The notes under the pieces were generated by a model. The model worked only from the letters and a program-made list of their open reading frames with translations, was not told the origin of the DNA and did no database searches. From positions 61,404-125,403 of the forward strand of contig CACFOQ010000004.1 in NCBI GenBank assembly GCA_902567855.1: a stretch of DNA of 64,000 bases, given 5' to 3'. This DNA comes from an uncultured Alphaproteobacteria bacterium (GTDB lineage: Bacteria > Pseudomonadota > Alphaproteobacteria > HIMB59 > GCA-002718135). How positions within the stretch are numbered: position 1 is the first letter of the stretch; every line of letters starts with the position of its first letter. The position numbers and the translations under genes were made by a program. Of the stretch, positions 50,866 through 61,135 are shown one piece after another.

Positions 50866-52941
50866 TTATAATGAAATAGACGCCAATAATAATAAAGCAA
50901 CAATATTAGTAATTTTAATCATTGGGTTAACAGCTGGTCCAGCTGTATCTTTGTAAGGATCGCCAACAGTATCACCTGTAACAGCAGCTTTATGTGCTTC
51001 ACTACCTTTTCCTCCATGATTTCCATCTTCAATATATTTTTTTGCGTTATCCCAGGCGCCTCCTCCCGCAGTCATACTGATAGCTACAAATAAACCTGTA
51101 ACAATGACGCCCAATAATAAAGCACCCAAACAAGCAAGTGCTGCGGTTTGTCCAGCAATAAACAATATTACATAATAAACTACTATAGGAGATAAAACTG
51201 GGAGCATAGAAGGGATTATCATTTCTTTAATTGCAGATTTAGTTAAAATATCCACACATGTACCATATTCTGGTTTTCCTTTACCCTCCATAATGCCAGG
51301 AATTTCTTTGAATTGCCTTCTAACTTCTTCCACAACAGATCCAGCTGCTCTTCCAACTGCAGTCATACTCATTGCTCCAAATAAATAAGGTAGTAATCCT
51401 CCCAAAAGAAGTCCTACAACAACATATGGATTTGATAAATCAAATGAAACTTCTAAACCATAATGAGAAACATCCTCTGTATAAGCAGCAAAAAGAACTA
51501 ATGCTCCTAATCCCGCAGAGCCAATAGCATAGCCTTTTGTTACAGCTTTCGTTGTATTACCTACAGCATCTAATGCATCAGTAGTTTTTCTAACACTTTC
51601 ATCCAATTCTGCCATCTCTGCTATTCCTCCAGCATTATCTGTCACTGGACCATAAGCATCTAATGCAACTACCATACCTGCTAAAGCAAGCATTGTAGTT
51701 ACAGCTATAGCTATTCCAAATAAACCAGCTAAAGAATAAGTTGATATTATTCCAGCAATAATAATTAAAGCGGGTAAAGCAGTTGCTTCTAAACTAATAG
51801 CAAGTCCTTGAATAACATTTGTTCCATGTCCGGTTGTAGAAGCTTTAGATATGCTTTGGACAGGTCGATAATTTGTTCCTGTGTAATATTCAGTTACCCA
51901 AATAATTAAGCCTGTAATTATTAAACCAAGAATACCGCAATAAAATAATGATAATCCTGTTATATCATTTCCTATTTCATTAAGTGTAGTTCCCATACCC
52001 ACTACATGATCAGTAATAAAATATAATAATACAGCTGAGAGAATTGCTGAAACAAAAAAACCTTTATATAATGCAACCATAATATTTTCACTTTTACCAA
52101 GTTTGACAAAATAGGTTCCAATAATACTAGCTATTGTACAAACTCCTGCAATTGATAAAGGATACATCATCATTGTAGTAACTAAATCACCTGTAAAAAA
52201 TATTGAAGCAAGAACCATAGTTGCTACGACAGTTACAACATATGTTTCAAATAAGTCTGCAGCCATACCTGCACAATCGCCAACATTGTCGCCAACATTG
52301 TCAGCAATAACAGCAGGATTTCTTGGATCATCTTCTGGAATACCAGCTTCAACTTTTCCTACTAAGTCAGCACCTACATCTGCACCTTTTGTAAATATTC
52401 CTCCGCCAAGTCTTGCAAAAATTGATATTAATGAGGCTCCAAATCCTAAAGAAACAAGAGGAGCAACAATATCTCTTCCTTCAAAATTACCTGAATTATC
52501 TAAAATAAAATAATAAGCAGCAACTGATATAAGCGCAAATCCAGCTACTAACATTCCCGTTACAGCTCCAGCCTTAAAGGAAACAGAAAGACCTTCAGCT
52601 AAAGAAGAGCTTGCAGCTTGAGTAGTTCTAACATTTGATCTTACTGAAATGTTCATGCCAACATAACCCGCAGCTCCAGAAAAAAAAGCACCAATTAAAA
52701 ATCCAATAGCTGAAAATAGATCAAATATAATCCAAATTAAGAAAAAAATAACAATACCCACAATTGCTATAGTTAAATACTGTCTATTTAAATAAGCTTT
52801 TGCACCTTCCTGTATAGCTTTTGCAATTTCTTGCATTTTTTCATTTCCTGAATTTAATGATAAAATTTGTCTTGATGTAATAAAGCCATATAAAACTGCA
52901 GCTAAACCACATAATAGTATAAATGTTTGCATGATTGTCAT
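50866..52941 (-). CDS. hppA: Membrane proton-pumping pyrophosphatase
   Basis: Sixteen-helix H+-translocating pyrophosphatase of 691 residues, using PPi to drive proton export from the cytoplasm. The substrate site [21 protein letters not shown] and [19 protein letters not shown] are intact, as is the C-terminal [18 protein letters not shown]. The sequence [10 protein letters not shown] has Lys at the position that marks potassium-independent enzymes. It shares its region with thiL-nusB as in other alphaproteobacteria. Confidence 0.97.
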   Translation of the reverse strand: MTIMQTFILLCGLAAVLYGFITSRQILSLNSGNEKMQEIAKAIQEGAKAYLNRQYLTIAIVGIVIFFLIWIIFDLFSAIGFLIGAFFSGAAGYVGMNISVRSNVRTTQAASSSLAEGLSVSFKAGAVTGMLVAGFALISVAAYYFILDNSGNFEGRDIVAPLVSLGFGASLISIFARLGGGIFTKGADVGADLVGKVEAGIPEDDPRNPAVIADNVGDNVGDCAGMAADLFETYVVTVVATMVLASIFFTGDLVTTMMMYPLSIAGVCTIASIIGTYFVKLGKSENIMVALYKGFFVSAILSAVLLYFITDHVVGMGTTLNEIGNDITGLSLFYCGILGLIITGLIIWVTEYYTGTNYRPVQSISKASTTGHGTNVIQGLAISLEATALPALIIIAGIISTYSLAGLFGIAIAVTTMLALAGMVVALDAYGPVTDNAGGIAEMAELDESVRKTTDALDAVGNTTKAVTKGYAIGSAGLGALVLFAAYTEDVSHYGLEVSFDLSNPYVVVGLLLGGLLPYLFGAMSMTAVGRAAGSVVEEVRRQFKEIPGIMEGKGKPEYGTCVDILTKSAIKEMIIPSMLPVLSPIVVYYVILFIAGQTAALACLGALLLGVIVTGLFVAISMTAGGGAWDNAKKYIEDGNHGGKGSEAHKAAVTGDTVGDPYKDTAGPAVNPMIKITNIVALLLLASISL

Positions 52942-53002
52942 TTTGATAAAACTCCTTAAAATTTTAGGTCATATGACAGAAAGGTTATAAAAAATCAAGA
53001 TT

Positions 53003-53974
53003 TTAGGAAAAATGATCAAATGATTTGTTAATAAAATTAACTTTTTTATTATCCATATAAACACACTTTTTATTAATAATTCTTCCAACTTTACTAATTT
53101 TAACATTAATATTCTTAAAAATACTTTTAATTTTTAATGAATGCTTAGGATTCGAAGTAAATATTAGCTCATAATCATCTCCTCCAGATAATAAATAGTT
53201 TATATTTATCTTATTATTTTTTAATAATTTTTTTGTTTTAGGTGAAAAGGGTAAATTTTTAGATTCTATAAAAGCACCTTTATTGCTTTCAAAAATTAAT
53301 TTATTTAAATCTCCATAAAAACCATCAGATATATCTATTGCTGAAGAAGCATAGTTTATGATTTTACTTCCATATGAAAAGTGTTTGGGAAATAGATAAT
53401 GTTTAATAAAAAATTTTTTTTCATTATTTAAAAGTTTTATTTTATTTTGTTTTATTTTTAAACCTATTGAAGAATCACCTAAATTACCTGTTACCCAAAT
53501 ATCATCATTAGTCATAGCTCCAGATCTAGTTAAAATTTTTTTTTCTTTTACAAATCCAAAAAAATTAGATGAAATAATAATTTTATCAGATTTTGATAAA
53601 TCTCCACCAATAAGAAAAAAATCAAATTTTTTTTGAAAAGAAAACAAACTCTTAGTAAATAAATTTAACCATTCATTATTTAGTTTTTTTGGCAAACATA
53701 AAGACAAAGTGTAAGCATATGGAACAGCCCCCATTGATGATATATCTGATAAATTACATGTTATAATTTTATTTGCGATAGATTTAGGAGGATCACTTTT
53801 AAAAAAATCTACATTTTCAATTATTGTATCATTGGTAACTATAATTTTATTATTTTTAGGGATTTTAAAAAATGCACCATCATTTCTAAAATTATATGAT
53901 TCAGATTTATTAAAATTTAATTTTTTTAAATATTTATTTATAATATATTGTTCAGATAAAAATTTATTTTTCAT
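53003..53974 (-). CDS. thiL: Thiamine-monophosphate kinase
   Basis: Phosphorylates thiamine monophosphate to the active TPP. 323 residues. Motifs include the early FFKIPKNNKIIVTNDTIIENVDFF (metal-binding Asp), NLSDISSMGAVPYAYTLSLCLP, the GGDLSKSD loop, IDISDGFYGDLNKL and LSGGDDYELIFTS. The start overlaps nusB by 11 bases. It complements the thiBP uptake genes elsewhere in the window. Confidence 0.95.
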   Translation of the reverse strand: MKNKFLSEQYIINKYLKKLNFNKSESYNFRNDGAFFKIPKNNKIIVTNDTIIENVDFFKSDPPKSIANKIITCNLSDISSMGAVPYAYTLSLCLPKKLNNEWLNLFTKSLFSFQKKFDFFLIGGDLSKSDKIIISSNFFGFVKEKKILTRSGAMTNDDIWVTGNLGDSSIGLKIKQNKIKLLNNEKKFFIKHYLFPKHFSYGSKIINYASSAIDISDGFYGDLNKLIFESNKGAFIESKNLPFSPKTKKLLKNNKININYLLSGGDDYELIFTSNPKHSLKIKSIFKNINVKISKVGRIINKKCVYMDNKKVNFINKSFDHFS

Positions 53975-54404
53975 TAATTAGCTTATCTAATATTGAATTT
54001 ATTAATTTTGTTTCATTTGTATTTATAAACGATTTAGAAATTTCAATATAATCATTTAAAATTATTTTAATCTTTTCTTTATTGGAATTTCTTATTTCAC
54101 TTATTGAAATTAAAATAATTGCTTGGACAATATTATCCCATTTTTCAAATTTTCTATCAAATTTAATCTTTGAATTTATTTCTTTAGATAAATTCTTAAA
54201 ATCAGTTGTTTTAAAATATAAGATTAATTTTGATAAAAAACTTAAATTATATTCAATTTTTTCTGAATCTTCATCAATAATAGTATTTCGATAATATTTA
54301 TCAAAATCGTTTTTAATATATTCAATATCTTGATTATTAATCAAATGTTGAGATACTAATTGTATAGCTGCTAGTCTAGTTTTAGACTTTAGTTTATTGT
54401 TCAT
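53964..54404 (-). CDS. nusB: Transcription antitermination protein NusB
   Basis: Helical RNA-binding factor of 146 residues acting in rRNA antitermination. The N-terminal SKTRLAAIQLVSQHLI and the C-terminal EIRNSNKEKIKIILNDYIEISKSFINTNETKLINSILDKL are typical. It overlaps ribH and thiL by 11 bases each. Confidence 0.92.
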   Translation of the reverse strand: MNNKLKSKTRLAAIQLVSQHLINNQDIEYIKNDFDKYYRNTIIDEDSEKIEYNLSFLSKLILYFKTTDFKNLSKEINSKIKFDRKFEKWDNIVQAIILISISEIRNSNKEKIKIILNDYIEISKSFINTNETKLINSILDKLINEK

Positions 54405-54843
54405 CTAATAATATATCTAAACAGGCTTTAGCTACTTCAGCACCCTTATTTTTTTTATTTGGATCACTTCTTGCCAATGCTTGATCTAAATTTTCACATG
54501 TTAAAATGCCAAAACCTATAGGTTTATTTATATTAATAGATAAATCCATAATTTTTCTAGTTACTTCATTTGCTATAATTTCAAAATGGTAAGTTTCACC
54601 CCTTATTATACAACCAAATGCCAAAAAGGCATCGTAAGAATTTTTATACTGATTTATAATATATGGAACTTCAAAAGCTCCAGGCGCTTTTTTAATTTCG
54701 TAATTAATCTTTAATTGTTCATGAGCGATATTTTGATGTTTAATAAAATCAGTTGATCCTTTTATCAATCCTTTAGATACATTTTCATAATAGTCAGAAG
54801 TAACTATTAATATATTTTTTACCTTAGATCCTAATTCGAACAT
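54394..54843 (-). CDS. ribH: 6,7-dimethyl-8-ribityllumazine synthase
   Basis: Penultimate enzyme of riboflavin synthesis, 149 residues. GAFEVPYIINQY (ligand-binding), FGCIIRGETYHFEIIANEVTRKIMDLS (catalytic His) and IGFGILTCENLDQALAR are diagnostic. It is placed between ribB and nusB as in other proteobacteria. Confidence 0.96.
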   Translation of the reverse strand: MFELGSKVKNILIVTSDYYENVSKGLIKGSTDFIKHQNIAHEQLKINYEIKKAPGAFEVPYIINQYKNSYDAFLAFGCIIRGETYHFEIIANEVTRKIMDLSININKPIGFGILTCENLDQALARSDPNKKNKGAEVAKACLDILLDEQ

Positions 54844-54845
54844 TC

Positions 54846-55946
54846 TTAAATTTTTTCTTGATCAACAATTTCTAGATTAAAACCATCTAAAGCAATAATT
54901 TTTTTATTACTATTAGACAACAATATAATCTTACGCAAACCTAATTCCAGTAATATTTGAGCTCCAACACCATATTCTCTAAGTTCTAATTTATTATCTT
55001 TTGTTTCTCTACGATTAAATATTTTTTCAATTTTTGGAGCCATATCACTATTAATTAAGACTATAGCTCCTGAGCCTCTTTCTTCAATTATTTTAAAAGA
55101 TTTAGATATTTCATCGCCAAATAAATTTTTTTCTTCAAATATATCTTTTGTGATATCTAATTTGTGCATTCTAACATATTTAGGTTCATCATTTTTTTTT
55201 AAATTTTTTACTAATGCATAATGTTTTTCGCCTGATAAGGTATTTTGAAAGATCTTAAGTTTAAAATCTTTTCCCATTTCACTTTCAAAATTCCTTTCTT
55301 TTATCATTGCAATTATTTTATCATTTTTTAAACGATATTTTATTAAATCTGATACAGTTCCAATTTTAAGAGAATGTTTTTTTGCAAAAACAATTAATTC
55401 TGGAAGCCTTGCCATAGAACCATCGTCACTCATAATCTCACATATAACTCCAGAAGGATTAAGCCCAGCTATAGTTGATATATCAACTGCTGCTTCAGTG
55501 TGACCTGCCCTTTCTAAAACTCCACCTGCCCATGCCATAACTGGAAATATATGACCAGGAGAAACAATGTCTTGTTTTGTTTTATTACTATCAATAGCTA
55601 CTGAGACAGTATGAGCTCTATCAGCTGCTGAAATTCCTGTTGTTATTCCATCTTTAGCTTCAATAGATATAGTAAATGCTGTTAAATCATTTTTTTGATT
55701 AGAGGGGTTCATTAAGGGTAATTCCAATTCATCAGTTCTTTTTTTACTTAAAGCTAAACATATTAGTCCTCTCCCATATTTTGCCATAAAATTTACAGAA
55801 TCAGCAGAAACCATTTGAGCTGGAATAATTAAGTCCCCTTCATTTTCTCTGCTGGGATCGTCAACTAAAATATACATTTTGCCTTTTTTGGCATCTTCAA
55901 TAATTTCTTCTATTGAAGATAAATCTTTTAATAAATTATTTATCAT
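54846..55946 (-). CDS. ribB: 3,4-dihydroxy-2-butanone-4-phosphate synthase with degenerate GTP cyclohydrolase II domain (RibBX-like)
   Basis: The first ~205 of 366 residues are RibB, with DDPSRENEGDLIIPAQ and GHTEAAVDISTIAGLNPSGVICE; this domain turns ribulose-5-phosphate into DHBP plus formate. Residues about 225-366 are GCH-II-like, but where active enzymes have the zinc cysteine motif after VHSEC, the sequence reads RMHKLDITKDIFEE with no cysteine. So it is a RibBX-type hybrid, and GTP cyclohydrolase II must be encoded elsewhere. It overlaps ribE by 11 bases. Confidence 0.92.
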   Translation of the reverse strand: MINNLLKDLSSIEEIIEDAKKGKMYILVDDPSRENEGDLIIPAQMVSADSVNFMAKYGRGLICLALSKKRTDELELPLMNPSNQKNDLTAFTISIEAKDGITTGISAADRAHTVSVAIDSNKTKQDIVSPGHIFPVMAWAGGVLERAGHTEAAVDISTIAGLNPSGVICEIMSDDGSMARLPELIVFAKKHSLKIGTVSDLIKYRLKNDKIIAMIKERNFESEMGKDFKLKIFQNTLSGEKHYALVKNLKKNDEPKYVRMHKLDITKDIFEEKNLFGDEISKSFKIIEERGSGAIVLINSDMAPKIEKIFNRRETKDNKLELREYGVGAQILLELGLRKIILLSNSNKKIIALDGFNLEIVDQEKI

Positions 55947-56544
55947 TATATTTGCTTAAATATCTAGCTAGAGGATCAAATTCAATATTAACCATATCAT
56001 TTTCACCTAATAAACTAAAATTAGTATTTTGAAAGGTATGAGGAATTATTGATACATTAAATGAATTATCATATACATTGGCTACAGTTAATGAAGTGCC
56101 GTTTATTGCCACTGATCCCTTTTCAACTATCATATTTTTATATTTTGGTTGATTGTTTAATTGAGATAGAGAAAATTCAAATTCCCAACTATGATTAATT
56201 TCTTTTATTTTTATAATTGGAATTAATGAATCAATATGTCCATATACATAATGACCACCAATCTCATCTCCAAATTTAAGTGATTTTTCTAAGTTAATTT
56301 TATAACTGTTATTCCAATTTATTAAATTTGTTCTTTTTAAAGTTTCTTCACCTACGTTAACTTCAAACTCAAAATGATTATCTTTTTTTTCTATATTAAT
56401 TGCAGTTAAGCATACGCCATCACAAGAAATTGAAGATCCTACCTTACAGTCATTTAAATCTAATGTTGTTTTTATTAAATAAGTATTTTTTTCACTACTT
56501 ATATTAATAATTTCACCTAATGATTGAATAATACCAGTAAACAT
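55936..56544 (-). CDS. ribE: Riboflavin synthase alpha subunit
   Basis: Final step enzyme, converting two lumazines to riboflavin and a pyrimidine. 202 residues with two lumazine-binding repeats, starting MFTGIIQSLGEI and IEKGSVAINGTSLTVANVY; GGHYVYGHID separates them. Between ribD and ribB in the rib operon. Confidence 0.95.
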   Translation of the reverse strand: MFTGIIQSLGEIINISSEKNTYLIKTTLDLNDCKVGSSISCDGVCLTAINIEKKDNHFEFEVNVGEETLKRTNLINWNNSYKINLEKSLKFGDEIGGHYVYGHIDSLIPIIKIKEINHSWEFEFSLSQLNNQPKYKNMIVEKGSVAINGTSLTVANVYDNSFNVSIIPHTFQNTNFSLLGENDMVNIEFDPLARYLSKYNDK

Positions 56545-56547
56545 AAT

Positions 56548-57627
56548 TTAGATTTTTAAATATTGATATATATCATGATCAAAATTTTTAGTTAATACTT
56601 CTTTATATTTTATATTTTTCAATTTTTTTCCTATCAGAAAAGGCTTGCCACTTGAACCAATAATTACAGGAGCTTTAAAAAGATGAATTTCATCAACTAA
56701 ATCATTTTTCAATAAATTAGAAAGAAATATTCCACCTGCTTCAACCAATATATCATTAATTTTAAGATCATATATTTTTTTAAAAATAGTTTTTAAATTT
56801 AATTGATTATTAACTTGCTTATTAACAAAAAAAACCTCGCAACCAATTTTTTTTAAAAATTTTGATTTATTATTTTTTTTAGAAGTAAAAATAATAACTC
56901 TTTTTTTATTAATATCTTTAAGTAATTTTGAACCTAAAGGAATCTTAAGGGAATTATCAATAATAATTGTAGTTAAATGTTTTATTATTTTATTATTCTT
57001 TCTAACGGTAAACCTTGGATTGTCTTTAATAATAGTTTTTGAAGTAGTCAAAATTGCCTGACTATTAAATCTAATTTTATGTCCATAGTTTCTGCTTTTT
57101 GAATTAGAAATCCATTTACTTTTATAGTTAGACCAAGCTATTTTTTCATCTTCTGATATGGCCATTTTTACTTTTACAAATGGTCTTTTGTTTTTTAAAC
57201 TTTTAAAAAAAAAATTATTTAAGTGATTAGTTATATGAGCAGTTTCGCCAACATGAACTTCTAATTCATTTTTTTTTAATTTATTTATACTTTTTTTATT
57301 TGTTCTAATATCTGGATCATGTCGTGCTATATATATTGCTTTAATGCCTGATCTTAAGATTTGTTCAGTACAAGATCCATTAATTGATTTATGAAAACAT
57401 GGCTCTAATGTAACATACATAGTAGCTCCTTTAGCTTTGTCCCCTGCTTTTTTTAGAGCTATTTCTTCAGCATGTGGTCTACCTTGATTTCCAGTCACTC
57501 CTGTTGAGATAATTCGATTTTTTTTAACAATTATACATCCAACCACAGGATTTGGGAATGTTGATCCAAATTTTTTTTTTGCTAAAGTGTGAGCTTTAAT
57601 AAGATTATTATAATGATTTTGACTCAC
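56548..57627 (-). CDS. ribD: Bifunctional riboflavin deaminase/reductase
   Basis: 359 residues. The N-terminal deaminase has zinc ligands in GRPHAEEIALKKAG and LEPCFHKSINGSC; the C-terminal reductase is DHFR-like with RPFVKVKMAIS and ILVEAGG. It catalyses the second and third steps of the pathway. It lies 7 bases after nrdR, a conserved order. Confidence 0.95.
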   Translation of the reverse strand: MSQNHYNNLIKAHTLAKKKFGSTFPNPVVGCIIVKKNRIISTGVTGNQGRPHAEEIALKKAGDKAKGATMYVTLEPCFHKSINGSCTEQILRSGIKAIYIARHDPDIRTNKKSINKLKKNELEVHVGETAHITNHLNNFFFKSLKNKRPFVKVKMAISEDEKIAWSNYKSKWISNSKSRNYGHKIRFNSQAILTTSKTIIKDNPRFTVRKNNKIIKHLTTIIIDNSLKIPLGSKLLKDINKKRVIIFTSKKNNKSKFLKKIGCEVFFVNKQVNNQLNLKTIFKKIYDLKINDILVEAGGIFLSNLLKNDLVDEIHLFKAPVIIGSSGKPFLIGKKLKNIKYKEVLTKNFDHDIYQYLKI

Positions 57628-57634
57628 TAAATAT

Positions 57635-58087
57635 TTATTTTTCTTCTAAATTATCTAAAAAATCTTCGAAGTCTTTTACTTCACGAAAATTTTTATAAAC
57701 AGATGCAAAACGAACATAAGCTACTTGATCTAAATGTGCTAAAGCTTCCATAATATATTCTCCGATAATATTACTCTTAATTTCATTATCACCTGAGTTT
57801 TCCATTCTTCTGACTATAGCATTAATTATTTTTTCTATTTTTTCTTGATCAATATTTCTTTTTCTTAAAGCCATAGATAAAGAACGGAACATTTTATCTC
57901 TATCAAATGTTTCTTTTTGCCCATTATTCTTAATTACAACTAAATCTCTTAATTGAATTCTCTCAAATGTAGTGAATCTCGATCCACATTGATCACAAAT
58001 TCTTCTTCTTCTAATTGCTGTATTATCTTCTGTTGGTCTTGAGTCTTTAACTTGAGAATCTTGATTGCTACAAAATGGACATCTCAT
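57635..58087 (-). CDS. nrdR: Transcriptional repressor NrdR
   Basis: ATP/dATP-sensing repressor of ribonucleotide reductase genes, 150 residues. The zinc ribbon is [17 protein letters not shown] with [14 protein letters not shown]; an ATP-cone follows ([21 protein letters not shown]). Standard nrdR-ribD gene order. Its start abuts the glyA stop. Confidence 0.97.
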   Translation of the reverse strand: MRCPFCSNQDSQVKDSRPTEDNTAIRRRRICDQCGSRFTTFERIQLRDLVVIKNNGQKETFDRDKMFRSLSMALRKRNIDQEKIEKIINAIVRRMENSGDNEIKSNIIGEYIMEALAHLDQVAYVRFASVYKNFREVKDFEDFLDNLEEK

Positions 58088-59374
58088 TTAATAAGCCTCT
58101 TGATATATAGGGTAATTTTTACACATTTGTAAAATTTTTTCTCTTGTATTTTTTAAAATAATTTTTTGATCTTCTGGATTTTTTAGTAAACTATCTAAAA
58201 CATCAGAAATAATATTTCCAACTTCTTTAAAATCATTATTATTAAATCCTCGAGAAGTTGCAGCAGCTGTTCCAAACCTAATACCACTAGTAATTTTTGG
58301 TGGATTAGGGTCATAAGGAATGGCATTTTTATTACATGCTATACCAACATCTTCAAGAAGTTTCTCAGCTTTATCTCCTGTTAAGTTTTTTGGTGATAAA
58401 TCTAACCAAACTATATGACTATCTGTGCCTCCAGTTACAACTCTAAATCCTCTTTGTATAAATACTTTGGCTAAGATTTTAGCATTTGAAATTACTTCGC
58501 TAATATATTCTGAAAATTCAGGTTTTAATGCCTCACCAAAAGACACTGCTTTAGCTGCCATAACATGCATTAAAGGACCTCCTTGTAAGCCAGGAAAAAC
58601 TGCGGAATTAACTTTTTTATATATATCTTCATTATTAGTTAAAATCATTGCACTTCTTGCGCCCCTTAAAGTTTTGTGAGTAGTAGAAGTTACAACATCA
58701 GCATATTCTATAGGATTAGGATATTGTTTTCCAGCAATTAACCCTGAATAATGAGCCATATCAACCATGAAATAAGCTCCTATATTATCTGCGATATCTC
58801 TAAATTTTTTCCAATCGATAACTCTTGGATATGCCGAAGCCCCTGCAATTATAATTTTAGGTTTATGTTCATTTGCTAATTTTTCAACTTCGTCATAATC
58901 TATTAGATCTTTATCATTACCATCTTTTTTTACTCCATATTGAATAGCATTGAACCATTTACCAGAAATATTCGGTTTAGCTCCGTGAGTAAGATGGCCT
59001 CCAGAGGCAAGTGACATTCCTAAAAATGTATCATGGGGTTTTAAAAGAGCTAAAAAAACAGCTTGATTAGCTTGAGCGCCACTATGTGGTTGTAAATTTG
59101 CAAATTTACACCCATACAATTTTTTTACTCTTTCAATAGCAATATCTTCAGCTTGATCAACAAATTCACAACCACCATAATATCGCTTGCCAGAATAACC
59201 TTCGGCATATTTATTTGTCATTACAGAACCTTGTGCATTTAAAATAGCAAGAGATGCTATATTTTCGGAAGCAATTAACTCTATTTGATTTTGTTGCCTT
59301 GTTAGTTCTTTTTCAAGAGTTTCATAAACCTCAGGGTCTGCTTCTTTAATTGATTGATTATATAATTTTTTCAT
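58088..59374 (-). CDS. glyA: Serine hydroxymethyltransferase
   Basis: PLP enzyme interconverting serine and glycine with tetrahydrofolate. 428 residues. The Schiff-base lysine is in VTSTTHKTLRGAR; LIASENIASLAI, KYAEGYSGKRYYGGCEFVD and HSGAQANQAV are diagnostic. It overlaps rpiB by 4 bases and is followed at once by nrdR. Confidence 0.97.
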   Translation of the reverse strand: MKKLYNQSIKEADPEVYETLEKELTRQQNQIELIASENIASLAILNAQGSVMTNKYAEGYSGKRYYGGCEFVDQAEDIAIERVKKLYGCKFANLQPHSGAQANQAVFLALLKPHDTFLGMSLASGGHLTHGAKPNISGKWFNAIQYGVKKDGNDKDLIDYDEVEKLANEHKPKIIIAGASAYPRVIDWKKFRDIADNIGAYFMVDMAHYSGLIAGKQYPNPIEYADVVTSTTHKTLRGARSAMILTNNEDIYKKVNSAVFPGLQGGPLMHVMAAKAVSFGEALKPEFSEYISEVISNAKILAKVFIQRGFRVVTGGTDSHIVWLDLSPKNLTGDKAEKLLEDVGIACNKNAIPYDPNPPKITSGIRFGTAAATSRGFNNNDFKEVGNIISDVLDSLLKNPEDQKIILKNTREKILQMCKNYPIYQEAY

Positions 59375-59805
59375 ATTAATTTTTCACTTATCATGTCTAC
59401 TCTTTTTTTATGTCTACCAGCTTCAAAATCAGTAGATAAAAAAATGTCTACACATTTTAAAGCTTCCTGTACATCAATAAAACGGCCTGGTAATACCAGA
59501 ACATTTGCATCATTATGCTGTCTAATCAATTTTGTTATTTCAGCATTAAAAACAAGTCCTGCTCTTATATTTTTATCACGATTAGCAGCTATTGCCATAC
59601 CATTTCCTGTTCCGCAAATTAAAATACCCTTTGATTCTTTGTCTTTTTTAATATTTTCAACTAAAGTTAAAGCAAAATCAGGATAATCAACTCGATCCTT
59701 ATTTTTAGTTCCTAAATCAAGAAGTAAATCTCTATTAACCTTAAGTATTTCTTCTTTTAATTCAAAACCAGCATGATCTGAGGCTATATAAACTCTATTT
59801 TTCAT
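59371..59805 (-). CDS. rpiB: Ribose-5-phosphate isomerase B
   Basis: Interconverts ribose-5-phosphate and ribulose-5-phosphate. 144 residues. VYIASDHAGFELKE (N-terminus), the ICGTGNGMAIAANR anion hole and RHNDANVLVLPGRF are typical of the RpiB/LacAB family. It sits upstream of glyA in the usual alphaproteobacterial order. Confidence 0.94.
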   Translation of the reverse strand: MKNRVYIASDHAGFELKEEILKVNRDLLLDLGTKNKDRVDYPDFALTLVENIKKDKESKGILICGTGNGMAIAANRDKNIRAGLVFNAEITKLIRQHNDANVLVLPGRFIDVQEALKCVDIFLSTDFEAGRHKKRVDMISEKLI

Positions 59806-59876
59806 ATTTTAAAATTGATTAATAATTATATCCTATTATTCATATTTTATATTAAATAAACATATTATTACAAATT

Positions 59877-61046
59877 ATGCATTCAAACAATCAATGGTTA
59901 GATCCTCTATATTTAGACAGCTTTTTGAATGAAGATGAAAAATTAATTAGAGAAAATACTAAAAAATATTGCCAAAAAAATTTACTGCCTAATGTGGTTG
60001 AAAATAACAGGAATTATTATTTTGATAGAGAAATTTATAAAGATTTTGGTAAAATGGGTTTTCTTGGTTCAACAATAAAGGGTTTTGGGTCTTCTGAAAT
60101 TAATAAAGTTTCTTATGGTTTAATTGCATTTGAGATAGAAAGTATCGATAGTAGTTACCGCTCAGCTATTTCAGTTCAATCTTCTTTAGTTTGTCATCCC
60201 ATAGATAAGTTTGGATCAAAAGAACAAAAAGAAACTTATTTACCTGATTTAGTAAAAGGTAATTTAGTGGGATGTTTTGGATTAACAGAAAGTGAAGCTG
60301 GATCTGATCCATCATCTATGAAAACAAACTTTAAAGAATTTGAAGATCATTATTTAATTAATGGTTCAAAAACATGGATAACTAATGCTCCAATAGCTGA
60401 TATCTTTTTAATTTGGGCATTAAATGAAAAAAAAGATATTAAACTCTTTTTAATACCTAAAAAAACTAAAGGTTTAAAAACTTCAACAATAGAAAACAAA
60501 ACAAGTTTAAAAATAAGTCCAACAGGTCAAATTATTTTAGAAAATGTAAAGATTCCTAAAGATAATTTATTACCTAATACCTCAGGATGGAAATCAGTTT
60601 ATTCATGTTTAAATAATGCAAGATATGGAATTTCATGGGGTGTTTTAGGGGCTGCTAATAATTGTTGGAAGATTTCAAAAGAATATACTGAAAATAGAAT
60701 AATGTTTAAAAAACCTTTGGCTAAAAATCAATTAATCCAAAAAAAATTAGCTATCATGCAAACTGAAATATCTTTGGGCTTAAGTGGATGTCTGCATGCA
60801 GGAAGAAGTTTAGATAATGGTAAAGATATAAAAATTGCTATTAGCATGCTAAAAAGAAATAATTGCAAGAAAGCTATTGAAATAGTTAGAGAGGCTAGAG
60901 ATATGATGGGAGCCAATGGATTAATAGATGAATATCATATAATGAGACATTTAATAAATTTAGAAACTGTCAAAACTTATGAGGGTGCAGAAGATATACA
61001 TGCTTTAATTTTAGGAAAATTTCAAACTGATATGGATAGTTTTTAG
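59877..61046 (+). CDS. gcdH: Glutaryl-CoA dehydrogenase-like acyl-CoA dehydrogenase
   Basis: Flavoenzyme of 389 residues. The segment SIDSSYRSAISVQSSLVCHPIDKFGS is characteristic of glutaryl-CoA dehydrogenase, as are FGLTESEAGSDPSSMKT and KTYEGAEDIHALILG with the catalytic glutamate. It oxidises and decarboxylates glutaryl-CoA to crotonyl-CoA in lysine and tryptophan breakdown. It is alone on its strand and divergent from rpiB. Confidence 0.9.
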   Translation: MHSNNQWLDPLYLDSFLNEDEKLIRENTKKYCQKNLLPNVVENNRNYYFDREIYKDFGKMGFLGSTIKGFGSSEINKVSYGLIAFEIESIDSSYRSAISVQSSLVCHPIDKFGSKEQKETYLPDLVKGNLVGCFGLTESEAGSDPSSMKTNFKEFEDHYLINGSKTWITNAPIADIFLIWALNEKKDIKLFLIPKKTKGLKTSTIENKTSLKISPTGQIILENVKIPKDNLLPNTSGWKSVYSCLNNARYGISWGVLGAANNCWKISKEYTENRIMFKKPLAKNQLIQKKLAIMQTEISLGLSGCLHAGRSLDNGKDIKIAISMLKRNNCKKAIEIVREARDMMGANGLIDEYHIMRHLINLETVKTYEGAEDIHALILGKFQTDMDSF

Positions 61047-61135
61047 ATATCAACAGATATACTGCACTTTATATATTATAATTAATTTTATTTTAATCTA
61101 TACTAAATCATACATATTTTTTTTGGAGGCACATA

